Positions 32,979 to 41,075 of a stretch of DNA of 64,000 bases are shown here, one piece after another (positions within the stretch are counted from its first letter, which is position 1; every line of letters begins with the position of its first letter). A model generated the notes under the pieces. The model saw only the letters and a program-made list of their open reading frames with translations. It did not search any database and was not told where the DNA came from. Made by a program: the position numbers and the translations under genes. The DNA is taken from assembly GCF_030009775.1 (NCBI RefSeq), contig NZ_JASCTH010000028.1:62001-126000 (forward strand). The letters are read 5' to 3'. The stretch is from Actinoplanes sandaracinus. GTDB taxonomy: Bacteria > Actinomycetota > Actinomycetes > Mycobacteriales > Micromonosporaceae.

Positions 32979-34235
32979 TTGAACCGCATTCAGCGGGTCC
33001 GGGACAACCTGAAGAGGGCCTATGACGCCGGCCGGGATTCGGTGCGGGTGGCCCGTTCCCTCCGTCCGGCCCCCGACCCCGAGCGGTACGACGATTTCGT
33101 CCTGCCCTCGCCAGACCCGGAACTCGTGCACAACTCGACCTCCAGCCGGGACGACGCGGACGTGCCCCAGCCGCTGCGCATCGCGGCGGCCTGGAGCTGG
33201 CGGCTGATCGTGGTCGGTGTGATCGGCTGGGCGCTGCTCCAGTTGATCAGCATGGTCAGCATCGTGGTCGTCCCGCTCGCCATCGCCCTGCTGCTCTCCG
33301 CGCTGTTCGGCCCGGCCGTGGGCTGGCTGCTGCGGCTGCGCCTGCCCCGGTCGCTGGCCACCTTCCTGGTGATGGTCACCGGCATCGCCGCGGTCGCGGG
33401 CACCCTGACCCTGGTGGTGAACGAGTTCATCGCCGGCGTGCCGAAACTGACCGAGAACGCCAGCGCCGGCGTCCGGCAGATTCAGACGTGGGCCCGGACC
33501 GGGCCGCTGCATCTCTCCGACGCCCAGGTGGACCAGTCGATCGACTCCGCCCAGGCGTGGATCAACTCGAACACGGCGTCCCTGACGTCGACCGGCATCG
33601 CCACCGTCGCCACCATCGCGGAGTTGGTCACCGGTCTGCTGCTGGTCATCTTCGCGACGTTCTTCTTCCTGCGGGACGGGCGGATGATCTGGCGGTTCAT
33701 CGTCCGGCTGTTCCCGGTGAACGCGCGCTGGTCGCTGGCCGACGCCGGGGACGCCTCCTGGACCACCCTCGGCGCCTACGTCCGCGCCACCGTGCTGGTC
33801 GCCTTCATCGACGCGGTCGGCATCGGCATGGCGCTGGTGGTGCTGGAGGTGGAGTTCGCGTTCCCGCTGGCCGCGCTGGTCTTCCTGGGGGCGTTCATCC
33901 CGATCGTCGGCGCCAGCGTGTCCGGTGTGGTCGCGGTTCTGGTCGCGCTGGTCGACGAGGGCTGGGTGGTCGCCCTGATCACCCTGGGCGCGGTCATCCT
34001 GGTGCAGCAGATCGAGGGGCACGTGCTCCAGCCGCTGATCATGGGCCGGGCGGTGGCCGTACACCCTCTCGCCGTGATCGTCGGGATCGCCTGCGGCGTG
34101 GTGCTGGCCGGCATCATCGGGGCGCTGGTGGCGGTGCCGCTGATCGCGGTGCTCAACACCGGCGTGCGCCGGCTGTCCCGGCGGCGCCCGGAGATCCCGC
34201 CGCACGCCGAGGTGGTCACCACCGGCGGCGCATGA
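32979..34235 (+). CDS. AI-2E family (TerC/PerM-type) membrane transporter
   Basis: 418-residue membrane protein of the AI-2E/UPF0118 family: paired N-terminal segments (LIVVGVIGWALLQLISMVSI and VVVPLAIALLLSALFGPAVG), a large loop with amphipathic helices, and the family core FPLAALVFLGAFIPIVGASVS with QQIEGHVLQPLIMGRAVAVHP near the C-terminus. Family members export small molecules or act as Na+/H+ antiporters; substrate undetermined. TTG start at 32979 is supported by GAGGGGG 8 nt upstream. Ends just before a strong bidirectional terminator. Confidence 0.88.
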   Translation: MNRIQRVRDNLKRAYDAGRDSVRVARSLRPAPDPERYDDFVLPSPDPELVHNSTSSRDDADVPQPLRIAAAWSWRLIVVGVIGWALLQLISMVSIVVVPLAIALLLSALFGPAVGWLLRLRLPRSLATFLVMVTGIAAVAGTLTLVVNEFIAGVPKLTENASAGVRQIQTWARTGPLHLSDAQVDQSIDSAQAWINSNTASLTSTGIATVATIAELVTGLLLVIFATFFFLRDGRMIWRFIVRLFPVNARWSLADAGDASWTTLGAYVRATVLVAFIDAVGIGMALVVLEVEFAFPLAALVFLGAFIPIVGASVSGVVAVLVALVDEGWVVALITLGAVILVQQIEGHVLQPLIMGRAVAVHPLAVIVGIACGVVLAGIIGALVAVPLIAVLNTGVRRLSRRRPEIPPHAEVVTTGGA

Positions 34236-34258
34236 TCCGCACGCCGGGGCCGGGCGTG

Positions 34259-34288
34259 AAAAGGGGGACCCCGGAGGGTCCCCCTTTT
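34259..34288. terminator. Bidirectional rho-independent terminator
   Basis: AAAAGGGGGACCC (34259-34271), loop CGGA, GGGTCCCCCTTTT (34276-34288): a perfect 13-bp stem with T tracts in both directions. It ends the AI-2E family gene on the plus strand and the sulfurtransferase/DUF1416 operon on the minus strand. Confidence 0.95.
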
Positions 34289-34307
34289 CGGTGCGACAGA
34301 GCGTGGG

Positions 34308-34652
34308 TCAGGCGGTGGCGACGTTCAGCGCGATGTCGTTGACGCCACGGGCGGCGTCGACGGCCAGCTCGCCGTTGCCGTGCCGGCTGAGCGCCCGCAC
34401 GGTCCACGAGCCGGGAGCCGCGAAGAAACGGAAGACGCCCTCGGGCGAGGAGACCACCTCGGCGGTGAACTCGCCGGAGCCGTCCAGCAGGCGCACGTAG
34501 GCGCCGCCGACGGCCTCGCCCTCGGCGTTGCGAACGATGCCGGTGATGACGGTCTCCTTGGCCAGGTCCACGCTGCTGGGGAGGGGCGCGGACTGGTCAG
34601 GGGCGGCGCAGCCGGCCGCGGTGGTGGCGATGTTGGTAGCGGGAGAAGTCAT
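34308..34652 (-). CDS. sseC: DUF1416 protein, SseC-like
   Basis: 114-residue protein with the DUF1416 beta-sandwich (TVITGIVRNAEGEAVGGAYV, then RLLDGSGEFTAEVVSSPEGV and FRFFAAPGSWTVRALS). In mycobacteria and other actinobacteria this protein (SseC) always follows the thiosulfate sulfurtransferase gene, as here (2 bp gap), so a role in sulfur transfer is inferred. The start is ATG 34652 (MTSPATN); an N-terminal extension of the open frame into the sulfurtransferase gene is a shadow. Confidence 0.87.
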   Translation of the reverse strand: MTSPATNIATTAAGCAAPDQSAPLPSSVDLAKETVITGIVRNAEGEAVGGAYVRLLDGSGEFTAEVVSSPEGVFRFFAAPGSWTVRALSRHGNGELAVDAARGVNDIALNVATA

Positions 34653-34654
34653 GA

Positions 34655-35503
34655 TCAGGCCTTTCCAGGCTCGTCGCCGAGGGCGATCGGCACACCGATG
34701 AGGGAGCCGTACTCGGTCCAGGAACCGTCGTAGTTCTTCACGTTCTCCTGGCCGAGCAGCTCCTTGAGCACGAACCAGGTGTGCGAGGAGCGCTCGCCGA
34801 TGCGGCAGTAGGCGATGGTGTCCTTGCTGCCGTCCAGGCCGGCCTCGCCGTAGATCTTGGCGAGTTCCTCGTCGGACTTGAAGGTGCCGTCCTCGTTGGC
34901 GGCCTTGCTCCACGGCACGCTGATCGCGGTCGGGATGTGGCCGGCCCGCTGCGACTGCTCCTGCGGCAGGTGCGCCGGCGCGAGCAGGCGGCCCGCGAAC
35001 TCGTCGGGGCTGCGCACGTCGACCAGGTTCTTCACGCCGATGGCCTGGACGACCTCGTCACGGAAGGCGCGGATCGACAGGTCGGGCGCCTTCGCCACGT
35101 AGGTGGTCGCCGCCCGGACCGGGACGTCCTTGGTGTAGACGCGGGCGTCCAGTTCCCACTTCTTGCGGCCGCCGTCGATCAGCTTGACCGCCTCGTGGCC
35201 GTACAGCTTGAAGTACCAGTACGCGTACGCCGCGAACCAGTTGTTGTTGCCGCCGTACAGGATCACGGTGTCGTCGTTGGAGATGCCGCGCTCGGAGAGT
35301 AGAGCGGCGAACTGCTCCTGGTTGACGAAGTCACGCCGGACCGGGTCCTGCAGGTCCTTCTTCCAGTCCAGCTTGATCGCGCCGGGGATGTGGCCGCCGT
35401 CGTAGGCGGTGGTGTCCTCATCGACCTCGACGAAGACCAGGCCAGGGGTTTCCAGGTTCTGCTCGGCCCACTCGGCCGAGACGAGTGCGGTGTCGCGACT
35501 CAT
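34655..35503 (-). CDS. sseA: Thiosulfate sulfurtransferase (rhodanese)
   Basis: 282-residue double-rhodanese enzyme. N-terminal inactive domain: VFVEVDEDTTAYDGGHIPGA and DDTVILYGGNNNWFAAYAYW. C-terminal catalytic domain: NLVDVRSPDEFAGR and the active-site loop AYCRIGERSSHTWF with the nucleophilic Cys. Transfers sulfur from thiosulfate or mercaptopyruvate to cyanide or thiols. ATG 35503 with GGGAG 7 nt upstream; an in-frame extension to 35599 is unlikely. Operon with sseC. The ~185-nt leader behind a Cys-rich leader peptide suggests cysteine-responsive control. Confidence 0.92.
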   Translation of the reverse strand: MSRDTALVSAEWAEQNLETPGLVFVEVDEDTTAYDGGHIPGAIKLDWKKDLQDPVRRDFVNQEQFAALLSERGISNDDTVILYGGNNNWFAAYAYWYFKLYGHEAVKLIDGGRKKWELDARVYTKDVPVRAATTYVAKAPDLSIRAFRDEVVQAIGVKNLVDVRSPDEFAGRLLAPAHLPQEQSQRAGHIPTAISVPWSKAANEDGTFKSDEELAKIYGEAGLDGSKDTIAYCRIGERSSHTWFVLKELLGQENVKNYDGSWTEYGSLIGVPIALGDEPGKA

Positions 35504-35688
35504 CGGTTCACTCCCTATGGAAGGTGGGTGGAGGAGAGTCAGCGCACGGAGAGAGCTTGGTGTCGCACTCCGCGCGGACCCATGGGTAGGTGGGATCACG
35601 GGCTGCTGTGCGACGGCGCCACTGCCGGGCTAGAAGTTGCCCTGGGCTAGCTAGAGCGGGAGAAGGTGCTCAGCACTGAATGGCCCCG

Positions 35689-35766
35689 TCAGTTGACAGG
35701 GCGACACAGGCACGCGGCCACGCGACACAGATCAATCGCGCGCCTTTTCGTGAGCAACAGGCTCAT
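35689..35766 (-). CDS. Cys-rich leader peptide upstream of the sulfurtransferase operon
   Basis: 25-codon reading frame, far below gene-finder cut-offs: MSLLLTKRRAIDLCRV, then AACLCRPVN. It fits the actinobacterial leader-peptide pattern MxxLLTxRRxIDLCRV found before sulfur-assimilation genes. Its Cys codons (three, two of them close to the stop) suit ribosome stalling when cysteine is short. It lies 185 nt upstream of the sulfurtransferase ATG on the same strand; TAGGGT (complement, 8 nt before the ATG) suits a leaderless start. Attenuation is inferred from the family. Confidence 0.82.
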   Translation of the reverse strand: MSLLLTKRRAIDLCRVAACLCRPVN

Positions 35767-35835
35767 GGGAAACGACCCTACCAGCGGGCTCAACCCTCGG
35801 AACAGGACCGACCACCATCCGGGATCGGACGGTCG

Positions 35836-36627
35836 TCACACCCCGCCCGCGGCGAGGGTGACATCGCTGGCCCCGAAGGTGACCCGCAGCCCCTCCGGGA
35901 GCGGCTTCAGCTCCTGCACCACCAGGTTCATCGGCAGCTTCGGCACCTTGAACTCGAAGGCCATCTGCTGCGCGAAAGCGTTGATCTGGCTCTGGGCGCC
36001 GGGGATGTTCGGCAGGTCGCGGGCCGTCACATCGGTGAAACGCACCTGCACCTTGCCGTCGGCGGCCTTCACCTCGGCCGTGCCGGACAGGTCGACGGAC
36101 TGGGTCTGCGTGATCTTGAACTTCGCCGACCCGACCACCTTGCCGTCCTTCTCGGCCAGCGTCACACCCTCCTGGCCGGTCGCGCTCGCGAGCAGGTCGT
36201 AGCCGATCGTGCCGGTGCCGGTGACCGACCCCGCCACCACCGCGCCCTGACCGGAGCGCAGCGCGCTCAGCGGGGCGCTGACGTCGCGGGCACGGATGTC
36301 CAGCAGGTCCATCCGGACGTCCTGGCCGGTGCCGGCCGGCGCGGAGAAGTCCGGCAGCTCGATCCGGATCTCCTTGTACTCACCGGCCAGGACCTGGGTG
36401 AGGAACGGGACACCGGCGATGGTCACCTGGGGCGGGCCGCTGGTGGCCTTCTGGTTCGCCACCTCCTGGGACACCTTCTCGGCCAGCACGTTCTCGGCGA
36501 ACGACGCGCCGACCCGGTCCACCACGACCAGTCCCACCAGCAGGATCAGCAGCAACGACAGGACCACGAAGAAGGGTGCGCGCCCCCGGCGGCGGCGGGG
36601 ACGTTCCGATCCGTACACCTCGGCCAC
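35836..36627 (-). CDS. LmeA-family (DUF2993) lipid-binding protein
   Basis: 263-residue membrane-anchored protein. Basic cytoplasmic start (RPRRRRGRAP), single membrane segment FFVVLSLLLILLVGLVVVD, then the DUF2993 domain (SFAENVLAEKVSQEV, then QVTIAGVPFLTQVLAGEYKE and IRIELPDFS). The mycobacterial member LmeA binds phospholipids and is needed for lipomannan maturation, so an extracytoplasmic lipid role is likely. ATG 36627; the next minus-strand gene upstream starts over 1 kb away, and the two are separated by 72 bp. Confidence 0.85.
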   Translation of the reverse strand: MAEVYGSERPRRRRGRAPFFVVLSLLLILLVGLVVVDRVGASFAENVLAEKVSQEVANQKATSGPPQVTIAGVPFLTQVLAGEYKEIRIELPDFSAPAGTGQDVRMDLLDIRARDVSAPLSALRSGQGAVVAGSVTGTGTIGYDLLASATGQEGVTLAEKDGKVVGSAKFKITQTQSVDLSGTAEVKAADGKVQVRFTDVTARDLPNIPGAQSQINAFAQQMAFEFKVPKLPMNLVVQELKPLPEGLRVTFGASDVTLAAGGV

Positions 36628-36699
36628 TGTTCCTCCCGAATCACCGGCTGCCCTGGGAAACGTACATGCCCGGCTCCAGGGTTCAGCGAAACCGAAGGG

Positions 36700-37692
36700 T
36701 CAGGAGAGGTACCAGTGCACCGACGCGTACGCGGCGACGGCGGTGAGGGCGAGACCGCCGAGCGGACCCTGCATGTGCCGGGCCACCCAGAAGGTCGGGG
36801 CCTCGCCGGCCAGCCGGCGCCCCGCCTCGCCGAAGTTGACCGCGAGGTCGACCAGGTGCGCGGCGACCGCCGCGACCAGGCCGAGCACCGCGCCCTTCCC
36901 CGGGGTGAACGGCAGCACCAGGTAACTGCCCAGCATGGCCGAGGTCAGCGTGCCCAGCATGGCGCCGACCACGATGCCGGTCGCGCCGCGCGCCACCTGC
37001 GCGGCGATCCGCGGTTTCGGGAAGACCGCGTCGGTGAGCCGGGCGACCAGCAGCGCCATGCCGGCGCCGGTGCAGCAGACCAGGATCGCCTGCGCGCCGA
37101 GTGGTTCCCGGGTGAGAGTGATCAGGGTGGCGTACGCCGTGGCGCCGCCGACGATGAGAAGAGTGCTGCGCCACGAGTCCTTGGCGCGCTGCCGGTCCCC
37201 GGCCCGCACCACCTGGGCGACCATCGCCACCGTGAAACCGCCGAGAGCCGTCAGGAACATCGGGAGCAGCTCGCCCGGTTCCCCGGTGACCGCGAGGTAG
37301 TCGGCGCCCAGCGCGGTCAGCGCGACGACCGACGCGGTGACACCGGCCGCCGGCGGGCGCAGGGCCATGATCCAGGCGAGCAGGCCCAGCAACTGCACCC
37401 CGAAGAGCACGACGGCGTACGACACCCGCGAGCCGGGCCCGGTCGCGTGTGCGCCGACGATCAGGGCGAGGGCCAGCAGCGCGGCGAAGCCCCCGATGGC
37501 GGCGGACAGTTTCGGCCGGACCGGGAGGACCTCGATCTCCTCGAACTCCTCGTCCTCGTCCTCGGACCCGGGCGGCTGAACGCCCTCGTCCTCCTCCGGG
37601 ACGGCGCCGTAGAACCCGGCCTTGGGCCGGCCCGGGTTCAAGCGTGCGACCTGCTGGGAGGCTTCGGCGTCCCAGGGGTCGTCGTTCGGCAT
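36700..37692 (-). CDS. Membrane protein with acidic N-terminal tail, unknown function
   Basis: 330-residue protein. Residues ~1-55 are hydrophilic with an acidic run (GSEDEDEEFEEIEVLP). About eight membrane segments follow (for example LSAAIGGFAALLALALIVGA and AVVLFGVQLLGLLAWIMALR). The C-terminal part GKGAVLGLVAAVAAHLVDLA resembles lipid or polyprenol transferase-type membrane folds only loosely; no catalytic motif was found. ATG 37692 (MPNDDPWD) was taken over an in-frame GTG at 37728; neither has a clear ribosome binding site. Confidence 0.7.
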   Translation of the reverse strand: MPNDDPWDAEASQQVARLNPGRPKAGFYGAVPEEDEGVQPPGSEDEDEEFEEIEVLPVRPKLSAAIGGFAALLALALIVGAHATGPGSRVSYAVVLFGVQLLGLLAWIMALRPPAAGVTASVVALTALGADYLAVTGEPGELLPMFLTALGGFTVAMVAQVVRAGDRQRAKDSWRSTLLIVGGATAYATLITLTREPLGAQAILVCCTGAGMALLVARLTDAVFPKPRIAAQVARGATGIVVGAMLGTLTSAMLGSYLVLPFTPGKGAVLGLVAAVAAHLVDLAVNFGEAGRRLAGEAPTFWVARHMQGPLGGLALTAVAAYASVHWYLS

Positions 37693-37972
37693 CGAGGGGA
37701 ACACGACTGCGATCGTGCCAGACCCCACACCCGTCGGCCCAATCGCTGCGCCGGTCGGGTAAAAGGCCGGTTAAGAATCGGCCGTTCGGCCACCTTCCCG
37801 GCGTTCTCTACATCACTTGCGAGTGCGAGCCGGTATCCGGGGCTGATGTATCGGTTAAGGTAAGCGCAACCCACCCGTCGGTGACGCCGGGCCCCATTCT
37901 CCGGTGGCGAAGCCTCCAGCTGCGCAGACCGGGTCACCCGAGCGGCTTCGAGCCGCAAGGACGGAGGTGAGT

Positions 37973-38689
37973 GTGGAGATCCTTCTGCTGGTCACGGCAC
38001 GTGCTGGTGAGCCTTCCGCCGTACTGCCCGCCCTGGACCTTCTGCCCCACTCGGTTCGCACCGCCCCCCGTGACGTTCGCACCCTGGTTTCCGGCCCCAG
38101 CCCTGACGCCGTCATGGTCGACGCTCGTTCCGAGCTGTCGGAGGCACGAGCCACCTGCCGCATGCTGCACGCCACCGGCATCGGTGTCCCGCTGATCGCG
38201 GTGGTCACCGAAGCCGGCCTGATCGCGCTGAACGCTGACTGGGGTGTCGACGACGTCATCCTCGCGAGCGCGGGACCGGCCGAGGTCGAGGCCCGGCTGC
38301 GCCTGGCGGTCGGCCGCCTCAACAACGCGACCGCCGGAGCCGGTGGCTCCGTCCGGGCCGGCGAGCTCAACATCGACCCGGACACCTACGCCGCGAAACT
38401 CAAGGGCCGCCCGCTCGACCTCACCTACAAGGAGTTCGAGCTGCTCAAGTTCCTAGCCCAGCACCCCGGCCGGGTCTTCACCCGCGACCAGCTGCTGCGC
38501 GAGGTCTGGGGCTACGACTACTTCGGTGGCACCCGCACGGTCGATGTGCACGTCCGGCGTCTGCGCGCCAAGCTCGGCTCGGAGTACGAGTCGATGATCG
38601 GCACGGTTCGCCAGGTCGGCTACAAGTTCGTGGTTCCCCCCTCGGGCCGTCAGCTCCCCGACAACGAGCACGTCTCGCTGCCGGTCTGA
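37973..38689 (+). CDS. glnR: GlnR-type orphan OmpR-family regulator
   Basis: 238-residue DNA-binding regulator. The atypical receiver domain (ILLLVTARAGEPSAVLPALD, ADWGVDDVILASAGPAEVEA) keeps the equivalent of Asp50 (VMVDARSEL), but GlnR proteins are not known to use a partner kinase. The winged helix reads LTYKEFELLKFLAQHPGRVF, RDQLLREVWGYDYFGGTRTV, DVHVRRLRAKLG. The sequence and its place just before mshD match actinobacterial GlnR, the global nitrogen regulator (glnA, amtB and others). GTG 37973 with GGAGG 5 nt upstream; a TAAGGT -10-like box lies near 37856. Assignment by recognition; MtrA/PhoP are less similar. Confidence 0.87.
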   Translation: MEILLLVTARAGEPSAVLPALDLLPHSVRTAPRDVRTLVSGPSPDAVMVDARSELSEARATCRMLHATGIGVPLIAVVTEAGLIALNADWGVDDVILASAGPAEVEARLRLAVGRLNNATAGAGGSVRAGELNIDPDTYAAKLKGRPLDLTYKEFELLKFLAQHPGRVFTRDQLLREVWGYDYFGGTRTVDVHVRRLRAKLGSEYESMIGTVRQVGYKFVVPPSGRQLPDNEHVSLPV

Positions 38690-38704
38690 CCCCGGAGTCC
38701 CCTC

Positions 38705-39595
38705 ATGACGATTCGACAGCCGGTCCGTGTCACGGGCCGGCTGTCGCCGTCCGAGGTGGACGACGTTCTCGCCCTGGCCGCGGCCGCGGGCCACCTGGAC
38801 GGCGTCTATCCGCTCTCCGAGGACGTCGTGCTGCGGGTTCGCGGCGATGTGCCCTACGAGGGCCGGCATCTGCTCGCGTATGCCGCCGACCGGCTGGCCG
38901 GTTACGCCTTCCTGGACAGTTCCGCCGAACCCTCCGGCGAGTTGATCGTCCACCCCGATCACCGCCGCGCCGGGTTCGGCACCGCTCTGCTGGCGGCCGC
39001 CGGGCCGGGTCCGATGCGGTTCTGGGCGCACGGCGACGATCTGGGCGCGGCGGCCTTCGCCGGGCGCAACGGTTTCGATCGCGCCCGGGTGCTCTGGCAG
39101 ATGCGCCGCTCCCTACTCGATCCTCTGCCGGACATTCCGTTGCCCGACGGCGTCACGGTCCGCGGGTTCCGCCCCGGCTCCGACGAGCAGGCCTGGCTCG
39201 ACGTCAACGCGCGGGCTTTCGCGCACCACCCGGAGCAGGGCCGCTGGACTCTGGACGATCTGCGCACCCGGCAGGCCGAGCCGTGGTTCGATCCGGCCGG
39301 CTTCCTGCTCGCCGTGGACATCACGGACGCCCTGGCCGGCTTCCACTGGACCAAGGTGCACCCGGCCACCGCTGACGAGCCGGCGATCGGCGAGATCTAT
39401 GTGCTCGGTGTCGACCCGGCGGGGCACCGTCGTGGGCTGGGCGCGGCGCTGAGCGTGGCCGGTCTGCGTCACCTGGCCGGGGCCGGCCTGACCGTCGCCA
39501 GCCTCTATGTCGACGAGTCGAACACCGCTGCCGTGAAGCTGTACCGGCGGCTCGGCTTCGAGGTCTACAAGACGGACGTGAACTACCGCCGTTGA
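38705..39595 (+). CDS. mshD: Mycothiol synthase
   Basis: 296-residue tandem-GNAT enzyme that acetylates Cys-GlcN-Ins, the last step of mycothiol biosynthesis. The N-terminal GNAT has HPDHRRAGFGTALL; the C-terminal GNAT has VDPAGHRRGLGAALSVAGLR and the closing SLYVDESNTAAVKLYRRLGF. WTLDDLRTRQAEPWFDPAG and FHWTKVHP are MshD-specific. It starts 16 bp after glnR with no separate promoter visible, so the two are co-transcribed. Mycothiol places the organism in Actinobacteria. Confidence 0.92.
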   Translation: MTIRQPVRVTGRLSPSEVDDVLALAAAAGHLDGVYPLSEDVVLRVRGDVPYEGRHLLAYAADRLAGYAFLDSSAEPSGELIVHPDHRRAGFGTALLAAAGPGPMRFWAHGDDLGAAAFAGRNGFDRARVLWQMRRSLLDPLPDIPLPDGVTVRGFRPGSDEQAWLDVNARAFAHHPEQGRWTLDDLRTRQAEPWFDPAGFLLAVDITDALAGFHWTKVHPATADEPAIGEIYVLGVDPAGHRRGLGAALSVAGLRHLAGAGLTVASLYVDESNTAAVKLYRRLGFEVYKTDVNYRR

Positions 39596-39740
39596 CCCGG
39601 GGCCGCGGGGCGACGATCGGTGACTCGTCGTGCGCCTGCTCTCCGCCAGAGATCCGCGGTTGTCAGGTGTGCCCACGACGGCTCTGCTCTGCCGCGGATA
39701 ACGCCACGGACAAGCCACTGTGTCGAGCCGGTAACGGTAC

Positions 39741-39756
39741 GCCGGAAATTTCCGGC
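39741..39756. promoter_or_regulatory. Perfect 16-bp palindrome upstream of pstS
   Basis: GCCGGAAATTTCCGGC, a perfect dyad with an AAATTT centre, 77 bp before the PHO box. It is not a transcription terminator (no loop, no T tract) and fits a dimeric regulator site. The regulator is unknown. Confidence 0.5.
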
Positions 39757-39832
39757 ATATCGCCTAGCAAGCGCGTGGTTCACTTAACGGACAACTAGCC
39801 CTCAGAGGATAGCTACCTTCCGGGGCCGACGT

Positions 39833-39850
39833 GTTCACCCCCAGTTCATT
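39833..39850 (+). promoter_or_regulatory. PHO box (PhoP-binding direct repeat) of pstS
   Basis: GTTCACC-CCCA-GTTCATT: two direct heptamers with 11-bp periodicity, the actinobacterial PhoP box consensus GTTCACC-N4-GTTCACC. It lies 90 bp before the pstS start. A single GTTCACT at 39778-39784 may be an additional half-site. It implies induction of pstSCAB under phosphate limitation by PhoR-PhoP. Confidence 0.8.
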
Positions 39851-39939
39851 TGCGACCGGGGATCCGGTCACTTGGCGCTCTTAGCTTTCCCCATGTGAGC
39901 CGGTGAGCGACCGGCTGCAGATGATCTGAAGGGACTACC

Positions 39940-41031
39940 GTGAAGCTCCAGCGGTCCGGTTTCGTGGCCGGCATTGCTTTGACTGCGTCTTTCGCGCTCA
40001 CCGCGTGCGGCTCGGACAACGTCGAGCCGGCGGCCGGTGGCACGTCCGCTGCTGCGGGTAGCTGCGTCAGTGGCAGCCTGACGGCTCAGGGCTCCAGCGC
40101 CCAGAAGAACGCCATGGACGAGTGGATCAAGGCGTACCAGACCAAGTGCGCCAACTCCAAGGTCGACTACCAGGGCACCGCCTCGGGCGCGGGGATCGCG
40201 GCCTTCACCGACGGCACCGCCGACTTCGCCGGTTCCGACTCCGCCCTGAAGGAGGAGGAGCAGACGAAGGCCGACGCCAAGTGCGTCGGCGGCAAGGCCC
40301 TCAACCTCCCGATGGTGATCGGCCCGATCGGCGTCGTCTACAACGTCCAGGGTGTCGACGGTCTGCAGCTCTCGCCCTCCCTTCTCGCCAAGATCTTCTC
40401 CGGCGCGATCGTCAAGTGGAATGACCCCGCGATCGCCGCCGAGAACGCCGGCAAGACCCTGCCGGACGCGAAGATCGAGTCGGTCCACCGCGCTGACGAG
40501 TCGGGCACCAGCGACAACTTCACCAAGTACCTGAGCAAGGCCGCCGGGGCGGACTGGACCTACGGCAACGCGAAGGCGTGGAAGGCCCCGGGCGGCACCG
40601 CCATCGCGAAGTCGGACGGTATCGCGACCAAGGTCAAGACCACCCCGAACACCATCTCCTACGTCGAGATGTCGTTCGCGGAGAACCTCGGCCTCCAGAC
40701 CGCGAAGATCAAGAACGGCGCCGGTGAGTACGCCGAGCTGTCCGGTGAGAGCGCCGGCAAGACCTTCGAGAACGCCGAGATCAAGGGCAAGGACGGCGAC
40801 CTCGCGCTGTCGATCGACTACGCCACCACCACGCCGGGCGCGTACCCGATCGTCCTGGTGACCTACGAGATCGCCTGCAGCAAGGGCAGCGGCAAGGCCA
40901 AGGAGGTCCAGGCGTTCCTGAAGTACACCTCGAGCGCCGAGGGCCAGAAGGCTCTGGCGAAGGTCGGCTACGCCCCGCTGCCGGAGACCCTGCGCGCCAA
41001 GGTCGCCGAGTCGGTCGCCGCAATCGCCTGA
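39940..41031 (+). CDS. pstS: Phosphate ABC transporter substrate-binding lipoprotein
   Basis: 363-residue extracytoplasmic lipoprotein binding phosphate for the PstCAB importer. Signal peptide LQRSGFVAGIALTASFALTA with lipobox LTAC; the Cys becomes lipidated. Phosphate-site motifs: TAQGSSAQKNAMDEWI, GTASGAGIAAFTDGTADFAG, ESVHRADESGTSDNFTKYL. GTG 39940 with GAAGGGA 5 nt upstream. A PHO box lies 90 bp upstream. First gene of pstS-pstC-pstA-pstB. Confidence 0.96.
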   Translation: MKLQRSGFVAGIALTASFALTACGSDNVEPAAGGTSAAAGSCVSGSLTAQGSSAQKNAMDEWIKAYQTKCANSKVDYQGTASGAGIAAFTDGTADFAGSDSALKEEEQTKADAKCVGGKALNLPMVIGPIGVVYNVQGVDGLQLSPSLLAKIFSGAIVKWNDPAIAAENAGKTLPDAKIESVHRADESGTSDNFTKYLSKAAGADWTYGNAKAWKAPGGTAIAKSDGIATKVKTTPNTISYVEMSFAENLGLQTAKIKNGAGEYAELSGESAGKTFENAEIKGKDGDLALSIDYATTTPGAYPIVLVTYEIACSKGSGKAKEVQAFLKYTSSAEGQKALAKVGYAPLPETLRAKVAESVAAIA

Positions 41032-41075
41032 CCTGACCCCTCGTCAATCCCTCCGAGACGACAGCGAGCGCGCAG

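Larger units (their letters stand above)
39596..39939. other. mshD-pstS intergenic regulatory region
   Basis: 344 bp without a gene. It holds a 16-bp perfect palindrome (39741-39756), a PHO box (39833-39850), a further GTTCACT heptamer (39778-39784) and a TAGCTT -10 candidate (39882-39887) upstream of the pstS ribosome binding site GAAGGGA. Confidence 0.6.
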
